Of a stretch of DNA of 64,000 bases, positions 15,160 through 28,358 are shown one piece after another (position 1 is the first letter of the stretch; each line of letters opens with the position of its first letter). Made by a program: the position numbers and the translations under genes. The notes beneath the pieces were generated by a model. It saw nothing but the letters and a program-made list of their open reading frames with translations, made no database searches and was not told where the DNA came from. The DNA comes from Perkinsus marinus ATCC 50983 (Eukaryota; Perkinsozoa; Perkinsida; Perkinsidae). The DNA is taken from positions 482,867-546,866 of the forward strand of contig NW_003211409.1 of NCBI RefSeq assembly GCF_000006405.1. Reading direction: 5' to 3'.

Positions 15160-18100
15160 CTTTGATCAATGAACTTTGGTGTCTAGAATATTATATCTGT
15201 GGCTGTTCTGATACAGTTCAAGTATACACCCAAGTTCCGTGAACTAAAGAATTGGGGAGCGTGGACGGAGCTTGACCGTCAATGTCAACGATTGCTGTAC
15301 TTCGGTGTCTCGAATATCATATTTGTGGCTATTCTGATACAGTTCAAGCATACACCCAGATTCTGTGAACTATAGAATGGAGGAGCGTGGACGGAATTTG
15401 ACCGTCAATGTCAGCGATTGCTGAACTTCGGTGTCTCGAATATCATATCCGTGGCTATTCCCATACAGTTCAAGCATACACCCAGATTCTGTGAACTATA
15501 GAGTGGGGGAGCGTGGACGGAATTTGACCGTCAATGTCAGCGATTGCTGAACTTCGATGTCTCGAATATCACATCCGTGGCTGTTCTGATACAGTTCAAG
15601 CATACACCCAGATTCTGTGAACGCAAGAATGGAGGAGCGTGGACGGAGTTTGACCGTCAGTGTCAGCGATTGCTGAACTTCGGTGTCTCGAATATCATAT
15701 CCATGGCTATTCCCATACAGTTCAAGTATACACCCAGATTCTGTGAACTATAAAGTGGGGGAGTGTGGACGGAATTTGACCGTCAATGTCAGCGATTGCT
15801 GAACTTCGATGTCTCGAATATCACATCCGTGGCTGTTCTGATACAGTTCAAGCATACACCCAGATTCTGTGAACTAAAGAATGGGGGAGCGTGGACAGAG
15901 TTTACCCGTCAATGTCAACGATTGCTGAACTTTGGTATCTCGAATATCATATCCGTGGCTATTCTGATACAGTTCAAGCATACTCCCAGATTCTGTGAAC
16001 TATAGAGTGGGGGAACGTGGACAGAGTTTGACCGTCAATGTCGACGATTGCTGAACTTCGATGTCTCGAATATCATATCCATGGCTATTCCCATACAGTT
16101 CAAGTATACACCCAGATTCTGTGAACTATAAAGTGGGGGAGTGTGGACGGAATTTGACCGTCGATGTCAGCGATTGCTGAACTTCGGTGACTCGAATATC
16201 ATATCCGTGGCTATTCTGATACAGTTCAAGCATACACCCAGATTCTGTGAACGCAAGAATGGAGGAGCGTGGACGGAGTTTGACCGTCAGTGTCAGCGAT
16301 TGCTGAACTTCGGTGACTCGAATATCATATCCGTGGCTATTCTGATACAGTTCAAGCATACACCCAGATTCTGTGAACGCAAGAATGGAGGAGCGTGGAC
16401 GGAGTTTGACCGTCAGTGTCAGCGATTGCTGAACTTCGGTGTCTCGAATATCATATCCATGGCTATTCCCATACAGTTCAAGTATACACCCAGATTCTGT
16501 GAACTATAGAGTGGGGGAGCGTGGACGGAATTTGACCGTCAATGTCAGCGATTGCTGAACTTCGGTGACTCGAATATCATATCCGTGGCTATTCTGATAC
16601 AGTTCAAGCATACACCCATATTCAGTGAGCTATAGGATGGGGGAGCATGGACGGAATTTGACCGTCAATGTCAGCGATTGCTGAACTTCGGTGACTCGAA
16701 TATCATATCCGTGGCTATTCTGATACAGTTCAAGCATACACCCAGATTCTGTGAACGCAAGAATGGAGGAGCGTGGACGGAGTTTGACCGTCAGTGTCAG
16801 CGATTGCTGAACTTCGGTGACTCGAATATCATATCCGTGGCTATTCTGATACAGTTCAAGCATACACCCAGATTCTGTGAACGCAAGAATGGAGGAGCGT
16901 GGACGGAGTTTGACCGTCAGTGTCAGCGATTGCTGAACTTCGGTGTCTCGAATATCATATCCATGGCTATTCCCATACAGTTCAAGTATACACCCAGATT
17001 CTGTGAACTATAGAGTGGGGGAGTGTGGACGGAATTTGACCGTCAATGTCAGCGATTGCTGAACTTCGATGTCTCGAATATCACATCCGTGGCTGTTCTG
17101 ATACAGTTCAAGCATACACCCAGATTCTGTGAACGCAAGAATGGAGGAGCGTGGACGGAGTTTGACCGTCAGTGTCAGCGATTGCTGAACTTCGGTGTCT
17201 CGAATATCATATCCATGGCTATTCCCATACAGTTCAAGTATACACCCAGATTCTGTGAACTATAAAGTGGGGGAGTGTGGACGGAATTTGACCGTCGATG
17301 TCAGCGATTGCTGAACTTCGGTGACTCGAATATCATATCCGTGGCTATTCTGATACAGTTCAAGCATACACCCAGATTCTGTGAACGCAAGAATGGAGGA
17401 GCGTGGACGGAGTTTGACCGTCAGTGTCAGCGATTGCTGAACTTCGGTGACTCGAATATCATATCCGTGGCTATTCTGATACAGTTCAAGCATACACCCA
17501 GATTCTGTGAACGCAAGAATGGAGGAGCGTGGACGGAGTTTGACCGTCAGTGTCAGCGATTGCTGAACTTCGGTGTCTCGAATATCATATCCATGGCTAT
17601 TCCCATACAGTTCAAGCATACACCCAGATTCTGTGAACTATAGAATGGGGGAGCGTGGACGGAATTTGACCGTCAATGTCAGCGATTGCTGAACTTCGGT
17701 GTCTCGAATATCATATCCATGGCTATTCCCATACAGTTCAAGTATACACCCAGATTCTGTGAACTATAGAGTGGGGGAGCGTGGACGGAATTTGACCGTC
17801 AATGTCAGCGATTGCTGAACTTCGGTGACTCGAATATCATATCCGTGGCTATTCTGATACAGTTCAAGCATACACCCATATTCAGTGAGCTATAGGATGG
17901 GGGAGCATGGACGGAATTTGACCGTCAATGTCAGCGATTGCTGAACTTCGGTGACTCGAATATCATATCCGTGGCTATTCTGATACAGTTCAAGCATACA
18001 CCCAGATTCTGTGAACGCAAGAATGGAGGAGCGTGGACGGAGTTTGACCGTCAGTGTCAGCGATTGCTGAACTTCGGTGACTCGAATATCATATCCGTGG

Positions 18101-19946
18101 CTATTCTGATACAGTTCAAGCATACACCCAGATTCTGTGAACGCAAGAATGGAGGAGCGTGGACGGAGTTTGACCGTCAGTGTCAGCGATTGCTGAACTT
18201 CGGTGTCTCGAATATCATATCCATGGCTATTCCCATACAGTTCAAGTATACACCCAGATTCTGTGAACTATAGAGTGGGGGAGTGTGGACGGAATTTGAC
18301 CGTCAATGTCAGCGATTNNNNNNNNNNNNNNNNNNNNNNNNNNNNNNNNNNNNNNNNNNNNNNNNNNNNNNNNNNNNNNNNNNNNNNNNNNNNNNNNNNN
18401 NNNNNNNNNNNNNNNNNGGAGGAGCGTGGACGGAGTTTGACGTCAATGTCAGCGATTGCTGAACTTCGGTGTCTCGAATATCATATCCGTGGCTATTCTG
18501 ATACAGTTCAAGCATACACCCAGATTCTGTGAACGCTAGAATGGAGGAGCGTGGACGGAATTTGACCGTCAGTGTCAGCGATTGCTGAACTTCGGTGACT
18601 CGAATATCATATCCGTGGCTATTCTGATACAGTTCAAGCATACACCCAGATTCTGTGAACGCAAGAATGGAGGAGCGTGGACGGAGTTTGACCGTCAGTG
18701 TCAGCGATTGCTGAACTTCGATGTCTCGAATATCATATCCGTGGCTATTCTGATACAGTTCAAGCATACACCCAGATTCTGTGAACGCAAGAATGGAGGA
18801 GCGTGGACGGAGTTTGACCGTCAGTGTCAGCGATTGCTGAACTTCGGTGTCTCGAATATCATATCCATGGCTATTCCCATACAGTTCAAGTATACACCCA
18901 GATTCTGTGAACTATAGAGTGGGGGAGCGTGGACGGAATTTGACCGTCAATGTCAGCGATTGCTGAACTTCGGTGACTCGAATATCATATCCGTGGCTAT
19001 TCTGATACAGTTCAAGCATACACCCATATTCAGTGAGCTATAGGATGGGGGAGCATGGACGGAATTTGACCGTCAATGTCAGCGATTGCTGAACTTCGGT
19101 GACTCGAATATCATATCCGTGGCTATTCTGATACAGTTCAAGCATACACCCAGATTCTGTGAACGCAAGAATGGAGGAGCGTGGACGGAGTTTGACCGTC
19201 AGTGTCAGCGATTGCTGAACTTCGGTGACTCGAATATCATATCCGTGGCTATTCTGATACAGTTCAAGCATACACCCAGATTCTGTGAACGCAAGAATGG
19301 AGGAGCGTGGACGGAGTTTGACCGTCAGTGTCAGCGATTGCTGAACTTCGGTGTCTCGAATATCATATCCATGGCTATTCCCATACAGTTCAAGTATACA
19401 CCCAGATTCTGTGAACTATAGAGTGGGGGAGTGTGGACGGAATTTGACCGTCAATGTCAGCGATTGCTGAACTTCGATGTCTCGAATATCACATCCGTGG
19501 CTGTTCTGATACAGTTCAAGCATACACCCAGATTCTGTGAACGCAAGAATGGAGGAGCGTGGACGGAGTTTGACCGTCAGTGTCAGCGATTGCTGAACTT
19601 CGGTGTCTCGAATATCATATCCATGGCTATTCCCATACAGTTCAAGTATACACCCAGATTCTGTGAACTATAAAGTGGGGGAGTGTGGACGGAATTTGAC
19701 CGTCAATGTCAGCGATTGCTGAACTTCGATGTCTCGAATATCACATCCGTGGCTGTTCTGATACAGTTCAAGCATACACCCAGATTCTGTGAACTAAAGA
19801 ATGGGGGAGCGTGGACAGAGTTTACCCGTCAATGTCAACGATTGCTGAACTTTGGTATCTCGAATATCATATCCGTGGCTATTCTGATACAGTTCAAGCA
19901 TACTCCCAGATTCTGTGAACTATAGAGTGGGGGAACGTGGACAGAG
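15160..19946. repeat. 126-bp satellite array with higher-order structure
   Basis: About 38 head-to-tail units of 126 bp are present, each with the core GTCAGCGATTGCTGAACTTC and GATACAGTTCAAG. Units fall into variants ending GAACGCAAGAATGGAGG or GAACTATAGAGTGGGG, and variants occur in a repeating order. A block of about 640 bp from about 16420 recurs identically 1260 bp (10 units) later. A related block recurs at an offset of 2408 bp, and 15.7-16.0 kb recurs at 19.7-19.9 kb (offset 3920). The first units are the most diverged. Because 126 is a multiple of three, long false ORFs exist on both strands. Confidence 0.97.
18318..18417. other. Assembly gap of 100 N inside the satellite
   Basis: Exactly 100 N within the repeat array, the usual placeholder for a gap of unknown size. 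Units on each side are not in 126-bp register with each other. Confidence 1.
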
Positions 19947-22900
19947 CCGGCGTAAAACGTACTCCTCCAGTCCACCACGAAGTGAGCCGAGACTGCCCCG
20001 TGCTGCAAGGAGGCATTGTTCGCAGACACAGGCTGACCCTGCACAGTAACCATACACATTAACAGATGCAGATCAAACTAACATTTGATGTTCAGGCTCT
20101 CTCGAGGATGGACCCGTTCCTGTGGTGAAGTCCATGAAGAGCTAACTAAGCAGTTGCAAGAGACCCAGGAAAGTATTCCACGCGAATCAGAGAGGAACGA
20201 GGTGAGAGAACGCAGCTAGAATAGAGCCGAGCCACTCTGACGAGTAGGCGACCCAGTATGAAGCGCAGAGGCAGCCCCTTGAATATGAAAATAGAGAAAT
20301 AACCCAGCCCGACGCCATCCATACAGAGGTGATCGCCGTATACTCAGAATTGTGTTAGATCATCCTTCAGAACTGTGAGAGTACACCTATTTCATGCCAG
20401 AGACTCCGACCGAGACCGACCAAGAGGTCGAAGAGGTGATCCTTCAATTAATTGCGAGCAGCAGGCTGAGTCACAATTAATACGATTCGTATAATGCAAG
20501 TGCTGGTGCAAACTACAGCTTCCTCTACTGTGCTATGAGGTTGAGTGAATCACTCAGCAGAGTGACGTCAAGATATATAATGACTTCGATACTCAGCACT
20601 CCGTGTATGAGATAGTTCTAAAACCTCAGGATTTATCCCACTTACTATACGGATTCGGGGGGAAGTGTACAGATACCATCAAGAAATTTCCTCGTAATGT
20701 GCATGTTACCACCAACACATGAATTCGAGCATGTGCATATGCTCCCACACGCACACTCTTCTACAGTTAGATCATAATGGGATGACTCTACTACGGTATT
20801 AATATCCCGCTATGCTGGTCGACACCTTAATCATCAATGATTGTTCTCATCAGGATCTGTTGCTACATCAAAAAATGTGTATACCTAAACATAACGCGTG
20901 AATGTGAATGCAGAGAAGGAGCGTGCTTTCATCACATTATCTCTCACACCCATCTACCACACGAGCCACTCTTATCCATCCCATCCAACCGATGACCACT
21001 ACACACGCACTAGATATGGACTTTTCCAAAATACAGAGAAATTTACAGCTAATATGGGTCGTTTCGATCAAACATTGTTGCTAGTGGTTTTCGAATATAC
21101 TACAACCGTAAGCGTGGCAGCATAGCTCTTAAAGACTAAGTTTATTCCTCGGGATACTCTGTAGTATGACCTCTTCTGTTGCCATTTACACTCACATCTG
21201 CACCCGTACCTCCCTTCCGGATCGCTATAGTGATCGACAACCGATACGAGATTCCACAGAGAAACCCAGGGTGGGAAATATGCACATGATCAACTACATG
21301 TGTTGGTGACAATATGCAAGTTCGCCGGAAATTTCGAGAAAAGCAGGGTTCGTATGTAAAGCTCTACAATAAACCCCCTGAGCTCAGCTGAGGAAAGCGA
21401 ACATGTATTCCTCCAACACTGCACAAATCCAGTGGTGAAACTTACGCAACGTTCCTCCATCGCATACTGTCCCATGCACAAATCCATCTTACTGTGCATC
21501 GTTTCACGACGTGTTCGGGTTACTACTCTGCTTACTAATCCAATTGATCAAACTTCTCTTTAGACGATGCGTGGGACAGTATGAGGCAGTTAATAACCTC
21601 ATATTCGTTTGGTTCGAGACAACAACTCCAATTCCATACAACCTACGTAAATCTACTTGATTCTTTCAAGATTTACCTCTTTTTTTAGAACGAATTCACA
21701 TGAGTTTACGTGGAATTAGGAAGAAATAACGAACTTGAATTTCAAAAATTCCCCTAAACTCTCAAAGATGATCATGAATCTTCTGGAATTATTATAAATT
21801 AACACGAGTTTACCTTCAGCTGTGAACCAAGCACGCTGAGTGAAGGAATGCACTTACAATCTCCGCTAACTTATCGAAAATAACCCGCAAAAAAAGCTAA
21901 AACCCCAAAACTGCACAGTGTGTTTCGATTTGATATACAAATCTTGAGAATGTCCGTCATGTTTCGAGATTGATGAAGAAAAATCGGTGTGAAACTATAT
22001 CGCACAGGCAATGCAAACATTAGAATAAATATATGATGTTATGGCTAAGTAAACTTTTCGAGACTGATATTGACAAGTTGTTCACTATCATTGATCCCGG
22101 AATATAAAACGCACACTCTCCAAATCAAAATTTGATAATCAAATTGGCACGCGCTGTACGAAAAAACCCGAGTATCTTCCCAATACCTCTAAGCTGGAGC
22201 AAGGTTATCAGCCGACACATCAACAGCTAGATCATGATTGCCGTACCTCCACAATAGAACATCTGCAATAAAAAACAATAGGGGAGTAAAAACGCTCACT
22301 TGAAATACAGGTGAACGAAGCTAGCGTAAACCTCTTTCGGGATAAACCTCCATCGTCAGAAGTCACAAAACCCGAACGAAGTTGGAGAGAAGAGCTCATC
22401 GACGATAGCATACATCAGTCGTATAATTATCAATCCACGAGTAACGCCAAATTCAGCGGCGATATATATTACTCGCTTGTGATAGGAAATTGAGTCTTGC
22501 TGCAGGCCGCCAGACGTTCATGCATGCCAACGCCATGCATCGCCAAGCATCCAAATTACGTGATGTAATGCGGCGTTCCTGCATGACTAAGATCAATTGA
22601 CTAAAAACAATTGACTTTTCAAATGCCAAGGAAATATCCGATCGAGAGGACTCCCTTTTCGATCGGTTCTTTTTCTCTGAGTCACTACCTTAGCGTCGGC
22701 AATATTGTCGTTGGTGAGTGCGACAGCAAACTTCGAATTCAGGGCTTCGACGATGATGATAGAGTCTCAAAGGGCGTTGCTCATCTATTTCGATGGAGGT
22801 GAAAGATAGAGGAGATTCGATGTAGACTGAATTTCACCAGTCAACCTGGGCGATAGACCACAGGCGTGATACTGAGTCAGTATTACTGCCTAATTTGAGA

Positions 22901-23268
22901 GGCGCGCGCGAATGTTGATTCAGATCTCGCGCGCCAGTTTGGGTACAGATTTGGGGACTAATCTGGGGCCTCAATTAGACCTAGCCTGGCCCGTGCACAA
23001 TACTACGGCCGATGACGCCCTAAAAACGAACCATAAGCACTGCTAACAGTCATTGTTCGTTGTTCTATTCATTTATAGGCCTTTGAACTTGATTGGAAGG
23101 GGATGGGTCAAATCCAAGAAACGAAAATTAAGCCCGTGTCGCAGTGGGGGTAGTTCAAAGTCGAACTAGACTATTGGGACCGACTATATACTATTCTAGA
23201 GAGGATGGGAAGCCGAGCCTCATATCGCAGGTGGTCTTGGTCCGGTCGAACTGATGTTGATAGATTGA
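19947..23268. other. Long gene-poor region right of the satellite
   Basis: There is no splice-consistent coding frame or recognised domain. It includes an AT-rich stretch at about 21640-22300 and one TIR element copy. The 3' part must hold the promoter of the ABC1 kinase gene. Confidence 0.5.
21266..21421. mobile_element. TIR element family A, copy 2
   Basis: It runs from CCAGGGTGGGAAATATGCAC to ATTCCTCCAACACTG, with the family body GTGTTGGTGACAATATG and the GAGCTCAGCTGAGGAAAGC block. Both termini are present and about 156 bp lie between them. No convincing target duplication is seen. Confidence 0.85.
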
Positions 23269-24816
23269 ATGCCGATTCCCGTATGGCGGACCTTCAAGCG
23301 AGTGTCTCTAGCCTCAACAGCTACACTGGGTTGCGGTCTCGTCGCTTTCTACATCTACGACCCTGGTTTTCGACGAGGGGTCGAATTCTGGCGGAGGGTG
23401 TCCCCCATCGCCACACAGTACTTCATCTACACCCTTCGCGGTCTTGACTTGGACCCTCTCCACCAGCGTTACTCCACAAGGGCTCGGCGAATCTGCGAGG
23501 AACTCGGAGGTCTATACATCAAGATGGGTCAGGTCCTGTCCGTGCGCCCTGAGCTCCTACCTGAAGCCTACTGTACTGAATTCGCCAAGTTGCAGGACAC
23601 TGCCCCGCCTGTCTCCTTCGAGGAGATCATCAAGCCCACACTAGAGAGGTCTCTAGGACTCCCCATTGATCGCCTTTTCGTCCGAGTGAACCCCATCCCG
23701 CTCGGTTCAGCCAGTATTGGCCAGGCCCATGCAGCCACCTTAGTTGATGGTCGGGAAGTGGTCCTCAAGATACAGTACCCTGATGTCAGACGACAGTTCG
23801 AAGTGGATCTCCGCTGCCTCTCTGTGCTGGCCAATTGGGCTCTACCAGCCCTTTCTCAAATCATGGAAGAATTTCGAACGCAGTTTTTGACCGAGCTAGA
23901 CTACCATAATGAAGCACGTAACATCACTGAGGTTCGTCGGGAAGTCCTCGAGACCACCGACCAATGGCGGCATCTGGTCAACTTACCAGAAGTCATCCCT
24001 GAGTACACTACAGACAAGGTTCTCTGTATGACTTTCGTCCCCGGCGAGAAGCTGGAGACTGTTATCAGAAAGGATTGGCAACGAAGAGGAGTAGACATCG
24101 GTCCCGACTTCAGAGAGTGGCTACGACAACAGCAACGTCAAGGTCGACAGCAGGTCGGCACATCTCTCGGCTGGGTTTCCTACTTGCCCGACTGGACCTA
24201 TCGTGCCGGTCTATGGGTGTGGAGGCTTTCGTCTCCACCTGCTACTGACATGAGCCGATTCATCCACACCGCTATTCGAGTGCACGGCTATGAGCTCTTC
24301 TCGTGTTCCCTCTTCAATGGTGATCCTCATCCAGGGAATTTACTGGTCGACCTGGGCTCAGGGAAGGTAGGCCTCATCGACTACGGCCAGTGCAAGCGTT
24401 TAGACAACGACACGCGACTCAAGCTGGCCAAGCTAGTCGTGGCTGTCGCTGACGGCTGCCCTGAGGAGGAGGCTCGTGCCATGCTAGACGCAGGGATAAG
24501 AAGCTCTCGGAAGGACGTTCGTCATCTCTCTACAATGGCAAGACTCCTTTTTGGTCGGATAGAGCTTCATATGCTCGACCCACAGTTTCACATAGAACTC
24601 CATAAATCAGATCGACTGGAGACCCTCCCTGGCGAGAGTTTGATGGGGTGAGCGAACCACGAGTTCACTGTGATGATTCACTTGTCTTCCAGGTACAGAG
24701 TTGCCATGCTGCTGCGAGGCTTGGCGCTCGCCACGCGCCACAGTGTGTCGGTTGCTGAACTATGGCGGGATGAAGCCCAGAAGTGCATTGATAGGCAAGG
24801 AAGAGCACTTTTCTAA
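23269..24816 (+). CDS. ABC1/ADCK (UbiB) family atypical kinase
   Basis: Two exons (23269-24647 and 24693-24816) join across a 45-nt intron to give 500 residues. The family motifs are all visible: KMGQ (residues 85-88), LGSASIGQAH in place of the Gly-rich loop (about 145-154), Lys167 in VVLKIQYP, LTELDYHNEARN, the catalytic block GDPHPGNLLV (351-360) and DYG (371-373). Family members are usually mitochondrial or plastid inner-membrane proteins linked to quinone or lipid metabolism. A hydrophobic stretch near residues 13-30 may be a membrane anchor or part of a targeting sequence. A Gln/Arg-rich insert sits near 285-300. The order of motifs resembles ADCK1-type proteins. Reading through the intron would truncate it at 460 residues; the spliced tail continues the helical C-lobe. 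Confidence 0.9.
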
Positions 24817-25531
24817 AATGAGCCCAGTTGCATGTATCTCTTCCAGAGGAGTCGTTTCACGTATATCTTGCTCTAATTGTTCTTACGATACTCAATCGTA
24901 CTGACCTACGCCCTAGCAATTTGGGACTCCAGGGCTGGGCATCGGCGAAAAATGGCAACAGGTCACGTCGCCAACACTGATCTTATGCTAGCTGGGGAAC
25001 TTACCACACTTTGAGAAGCCATGTCTCACACATGAGCACCGATATATAGCTTCACACGATAAAAAACTTCAGAGGTTCAGTTAAGGGTGTACCCCGACGA
25101 CGTAATGACTTGTCAAGTGGGTTACTCGTCCATGTGAATATTCACCCCCTCAACAAGTTTCCAAATTCGATCATTGAAAAAACAGTTTCGTTACAGTTCC
25201 CTCATGATAGTTGTCCACTATTGTCTCTCAATGACTTTGTTGATGCCACTACACCGACTGCAACTCAGCTCAGTAGACTCTTCTATGAAAACGGAGAATA
25301 GACGTACCGTGTCCGGGGACCCGGTACACAGATAAGGAAACGTAGCGAGGTTGTACTCCTATTGATGATGTTACTGGTATAACAATTTTGAGAACCGTCA
25401 GTAATGTCACTTCATAGATACGACAGTTGCATAACCAACAGTACACCGGTTTCCCAGCAACAACAAGAATAGTGATGGAAACGAACCTCTGAGATTATCA
25501 ACACATCTTGACTAATATCAACTATACGTAT
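24817..25531. other. Intergenic region between convergent genes
   Basis: This lies between the stops of the ABC1 kinase (+) and the nucleolin-like gene (-). No domain, repeat or RNA gene is recognised. Confidence 0.5.
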
Positions 25532-27331
25532 TTAATCCGAGTCGGAGTCGTCATCGTCGGCGAAGGTGGTCTTATGACCGGCAAACTCCTGGATAGTTCC
25601 CCTGGCGGCAGCGGCAATACCAGAGCCCTTGCCCTTACCCTTGCCCTTTCCCTTGCCCTTTCCTTTGCCCTTTCCCTTGCCCTTTCCCTTGCCCTTGCCA
25701 CCCTTGCCACTCGACTCGCGAGGCTGGTTGTAGTTAACCCGGATCTGTCGGCCCTCAAGGTCAGTGCCACTAAGCTTAGTAGCCTTCTCAGCAGAGTCCT
25801 CAGTGTCAAAGTCGATGTAGGCGAAACCACGGGGATTTCCAGTCTCCCTATCAGTAGGCATAAAGCAACGAGTGATGCTTCCACAGTCACCGAAGACCTC
25901 AGATAGCCACTCCTGGGTCATGGACCAAGGCAAGTTACCAACAAAGACCGAGGCAGACTTCTCGCCAAGCTCGTGATGACCCTTACCCTTACCTTTACCC
26001 TTGCCGCCCTTACCCTTACCACTGTGGGCATTGTCGTTCTTGGGGAAGCTGTAGTTGACACGCAAGTCGCGGCCCTCACAGTCCTCACCATTCTTGCCAA
26101 CAGCCTTCTCAGCAGAGTCCTCATCAGCGAAGTCGAGGAAAGCAAAACCCTTGATCTTGCCGCTCTCCCAGTCAGTGGGTAGGCTGACCCTCTCAATGTC
26201 ACCACACCAGCTGAAGATCTGCTCGAGCCACTCCTTGGTCATAGAGAAGGGCAAGTTGCCGACAAAGACAGACTTGGACCTCTCGACAGACTCCTGGGCC
26301 GAACCGTCGTTCAGTTTGGCCTTCTTCTGAGCAGGCGCCTCGTCCTCCTCAGTGGTAGCCTCAGAAGCGGCACGCTTGCCAGTGGCAGCTTCCTCCATAT
26401 CGTCATCTGAAACACACAAACATCCAACCACGCCACCTCGAGGAAGGCTTACCAGAATCCTCACTCTCATCGTCCTCCTCCTCAGCGACGGCAGCAGCCT
26501 TGACCTTCTTGGGGGCTTCCTCCTCCTCCTCATCATCACTGTCGCTGTCACTGGACTCCTCAGCAGCTGCCTTAGCAGCAGCAGGCTTCTTGGCGGCGGC
26601 GGCGGGGGCCTCCTCCTCATCCTCACTATCACTAGAGTCAGACTCCTCAGCCTTCTTAGCAGCAGCCTTCTTGGCAACGGGCTTAGCCTCCTCCATCTCC
26701 TCATCATCAGAATCGCTAGAGCTAGATTCCTCAGCAACGGCGGCCTTCTTGGCGGCGGCCTTCTTGGTAGCAGGCTTCTCCTCCTCGTCATCACTAGAGT
26801 CACTACTGGAGTCGGACTCCTCAGCAGCAGCAGCAGCGGCCTTCTTAGGAGCCTGAAGAACAAACTGTCATCATCACTGAAATCTCAATTCATAGAGGTT
26901 CTATGAGCCTTGGCGTTGACCACGGTATTAGCCAGAGGCATGTCACTAGAATCGTAAAAAGGAGAATCCAAAGTTGCCACTACCTTCTTAGCAGGAGCAG
27001 CCTTCTTAGCCTTCTTGGCAGCGGGCTTCTCGTCTTCGCTAGACGAAGAATCGTCATCGCTCGAGCTGGACTCCTCGGCAGGGGCAGCCTTCTTAGCGGC
27101 AGGGGCGGCCTTCTTAGCTACCGCCTTCTTGGCCTTAGGCGCAGGAGCCTCGTCCACGGAAGAATCGGAGTCGCTGCTGCTGTCCTCGACAACAGGCTCC
27201 TTCTCGGCCTTCTTCTTAGTGGCGGCGACCTTCTTCTTATGTACAACAGGCTTGGGAGCCTGGACCTCCTCATCAGATGAGGACTCGTCACTGGAAGACT
27301 CGACGACCTTCTTAGGCGCGGGCTTGGCCAT
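25532..27331 (-). CDS. Nucleolin-like protein, two RRMs and a Gly-Lys tail
   Basis: Three exons, 27331-26984, 26852-26453 and 26406-25532, join in frame to 540 residues; the introns are 131 and 46 nt. Residues 1-250 alternate acidic Ser/Asp/Glu patches with Lys/Ala blocks, as in nucleolin, Nsr1 and Gar2. RRM1 spans about 295-371 (RNP2 VFVGNL, RNP1 KGFAFLDF). RRM2 spans about 402-478 (RNP2 VFVGNL, RNP1 RGFAYIDF). The inter-RRM linker and the tail are runs of Gly-Lys, in the place where relatives carry an RGG/GAR domain. The end, KTTFADDDDSDSD, resembles the acidic end of plant and protist nucleolins. The expected role is pre-rRNA processing and nucleolar organisation. The start was chosen as the first ATG before the acidic domain. 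Confidence 0.92.
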
Positions 27332-28358
27332 GACTTATACGTATAGGAACTAACTACAACCATAACAAATGTAAGCGAAGACCCTACGAGACAATGCCCG
27401 ACCTCAAGGGGACTTCAACGACAAGTCATACCGAGAAACCTGCTCTATAGCTTATTGGGGAATACTTAACAATTTCGTGGCGCAGTGACATGTCATGAGG
27501 CGGAGCGAAGCGATGCAAACGTTGCAATTTTCGGTAATTCGCTATCGTTGCCATCAAATGTTCACAGCAGTAGTTGCTGATCACGCGCATACTCTTTAAC
27601 CAACAGTGGGCAAAAGTAAAACATCTAAACCCTAGTTATTGATCAGGTTCGAGCAATTGCACGCATGCACACGTATCGCAAGAATCAACGAGACAAGGAA
27701 GGCACTAAACACAACGCTGGCTTTTCAGAACTCGGAATCACAGGTACGAGAGCTACTATGGCAACGTACGCTATAGGCGAATTATGAATAATCCCACGTC
27801 CACCGGCCTTCCACGATGTAGGGGCGGCGAGGAAGAGGCAACGATAAGTAACGACACGGCCAGAGAGAGGGAATAATATTCGAAAACATAGCGGAAGTAT
27901 CCATAAAAGTATTCACAGCAACACACCGTCAGCTTCAAACGAATCTCGGCTCGGTGGCCCAGCGGCTTTAGCGGCCTCGGCCTTCGCTCGGGCTCGGGCC
28001 GTGCGGAACCTACACAGAGAACTATATAGCCATACTTAACAAAAGCCGGTATTGCAAGGGTCCCCTCATGGTATCTAGTCCCCCTTTCCACCAATATAGC
28101 ATCGATCGCTACGCTGGCAGGCATAGGCGATGCACACAACGCTTAGTTCATGTGTCCCGGGGGGGGACAGCCCCTGTTGCGGGATTATTGACGGATCATC
28201 GGTTTATGATGTTGTTAGTAGCTCTATTATAGTTAGTATCACAATCATTTCCTAATGGTTAACTCCATAACACTCTTGACACTTTTCACTTGACTCGATC
28301 TCGAGCTAAGTGACACCGCAAAACCGAGACGACAGAGCTTTCAGAATTAGTCTATCGT
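27332..28358. other. Upstream region of the nucleolin-like gene
   Basis: About 1 kb with no credible gene. It carries the shared blocks AATTTCGTGGCGCAGTGACA (27471-27490) and CGGAGCGAAGCG (27501-27512), about 140-180 bp upstream of the start codon. A G-run is at about 28158-28166. Confidence 0.5.

Noticed and set aside
15544-19925. Repeat-protein ORFs in the satellite
   Set aside because: Open on both strands, with stops in alternate unit variants and no splice or start context. The period is divisible by three, which explains the ORFs.
14896-19946. CRISPR array
   Set aside because: Units are contiguous 113- or 126-bp tandem repeats with no unique spacers, in a eukaryotic gene context.
25508-27353. 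Plus-strand ORFs rich in Leu/Ala/Ser over the nucleolin-like gene
   Set aside because: They mirror the Lys/Gly/Asp codon repeats of the gene on the other strand.
27771-28139. Minus-strand 122-codon ORF upstream of the nucleolin-like gene
   Set aside because: Composition is unlike the coding exons here, and no motif or splice context is seen.
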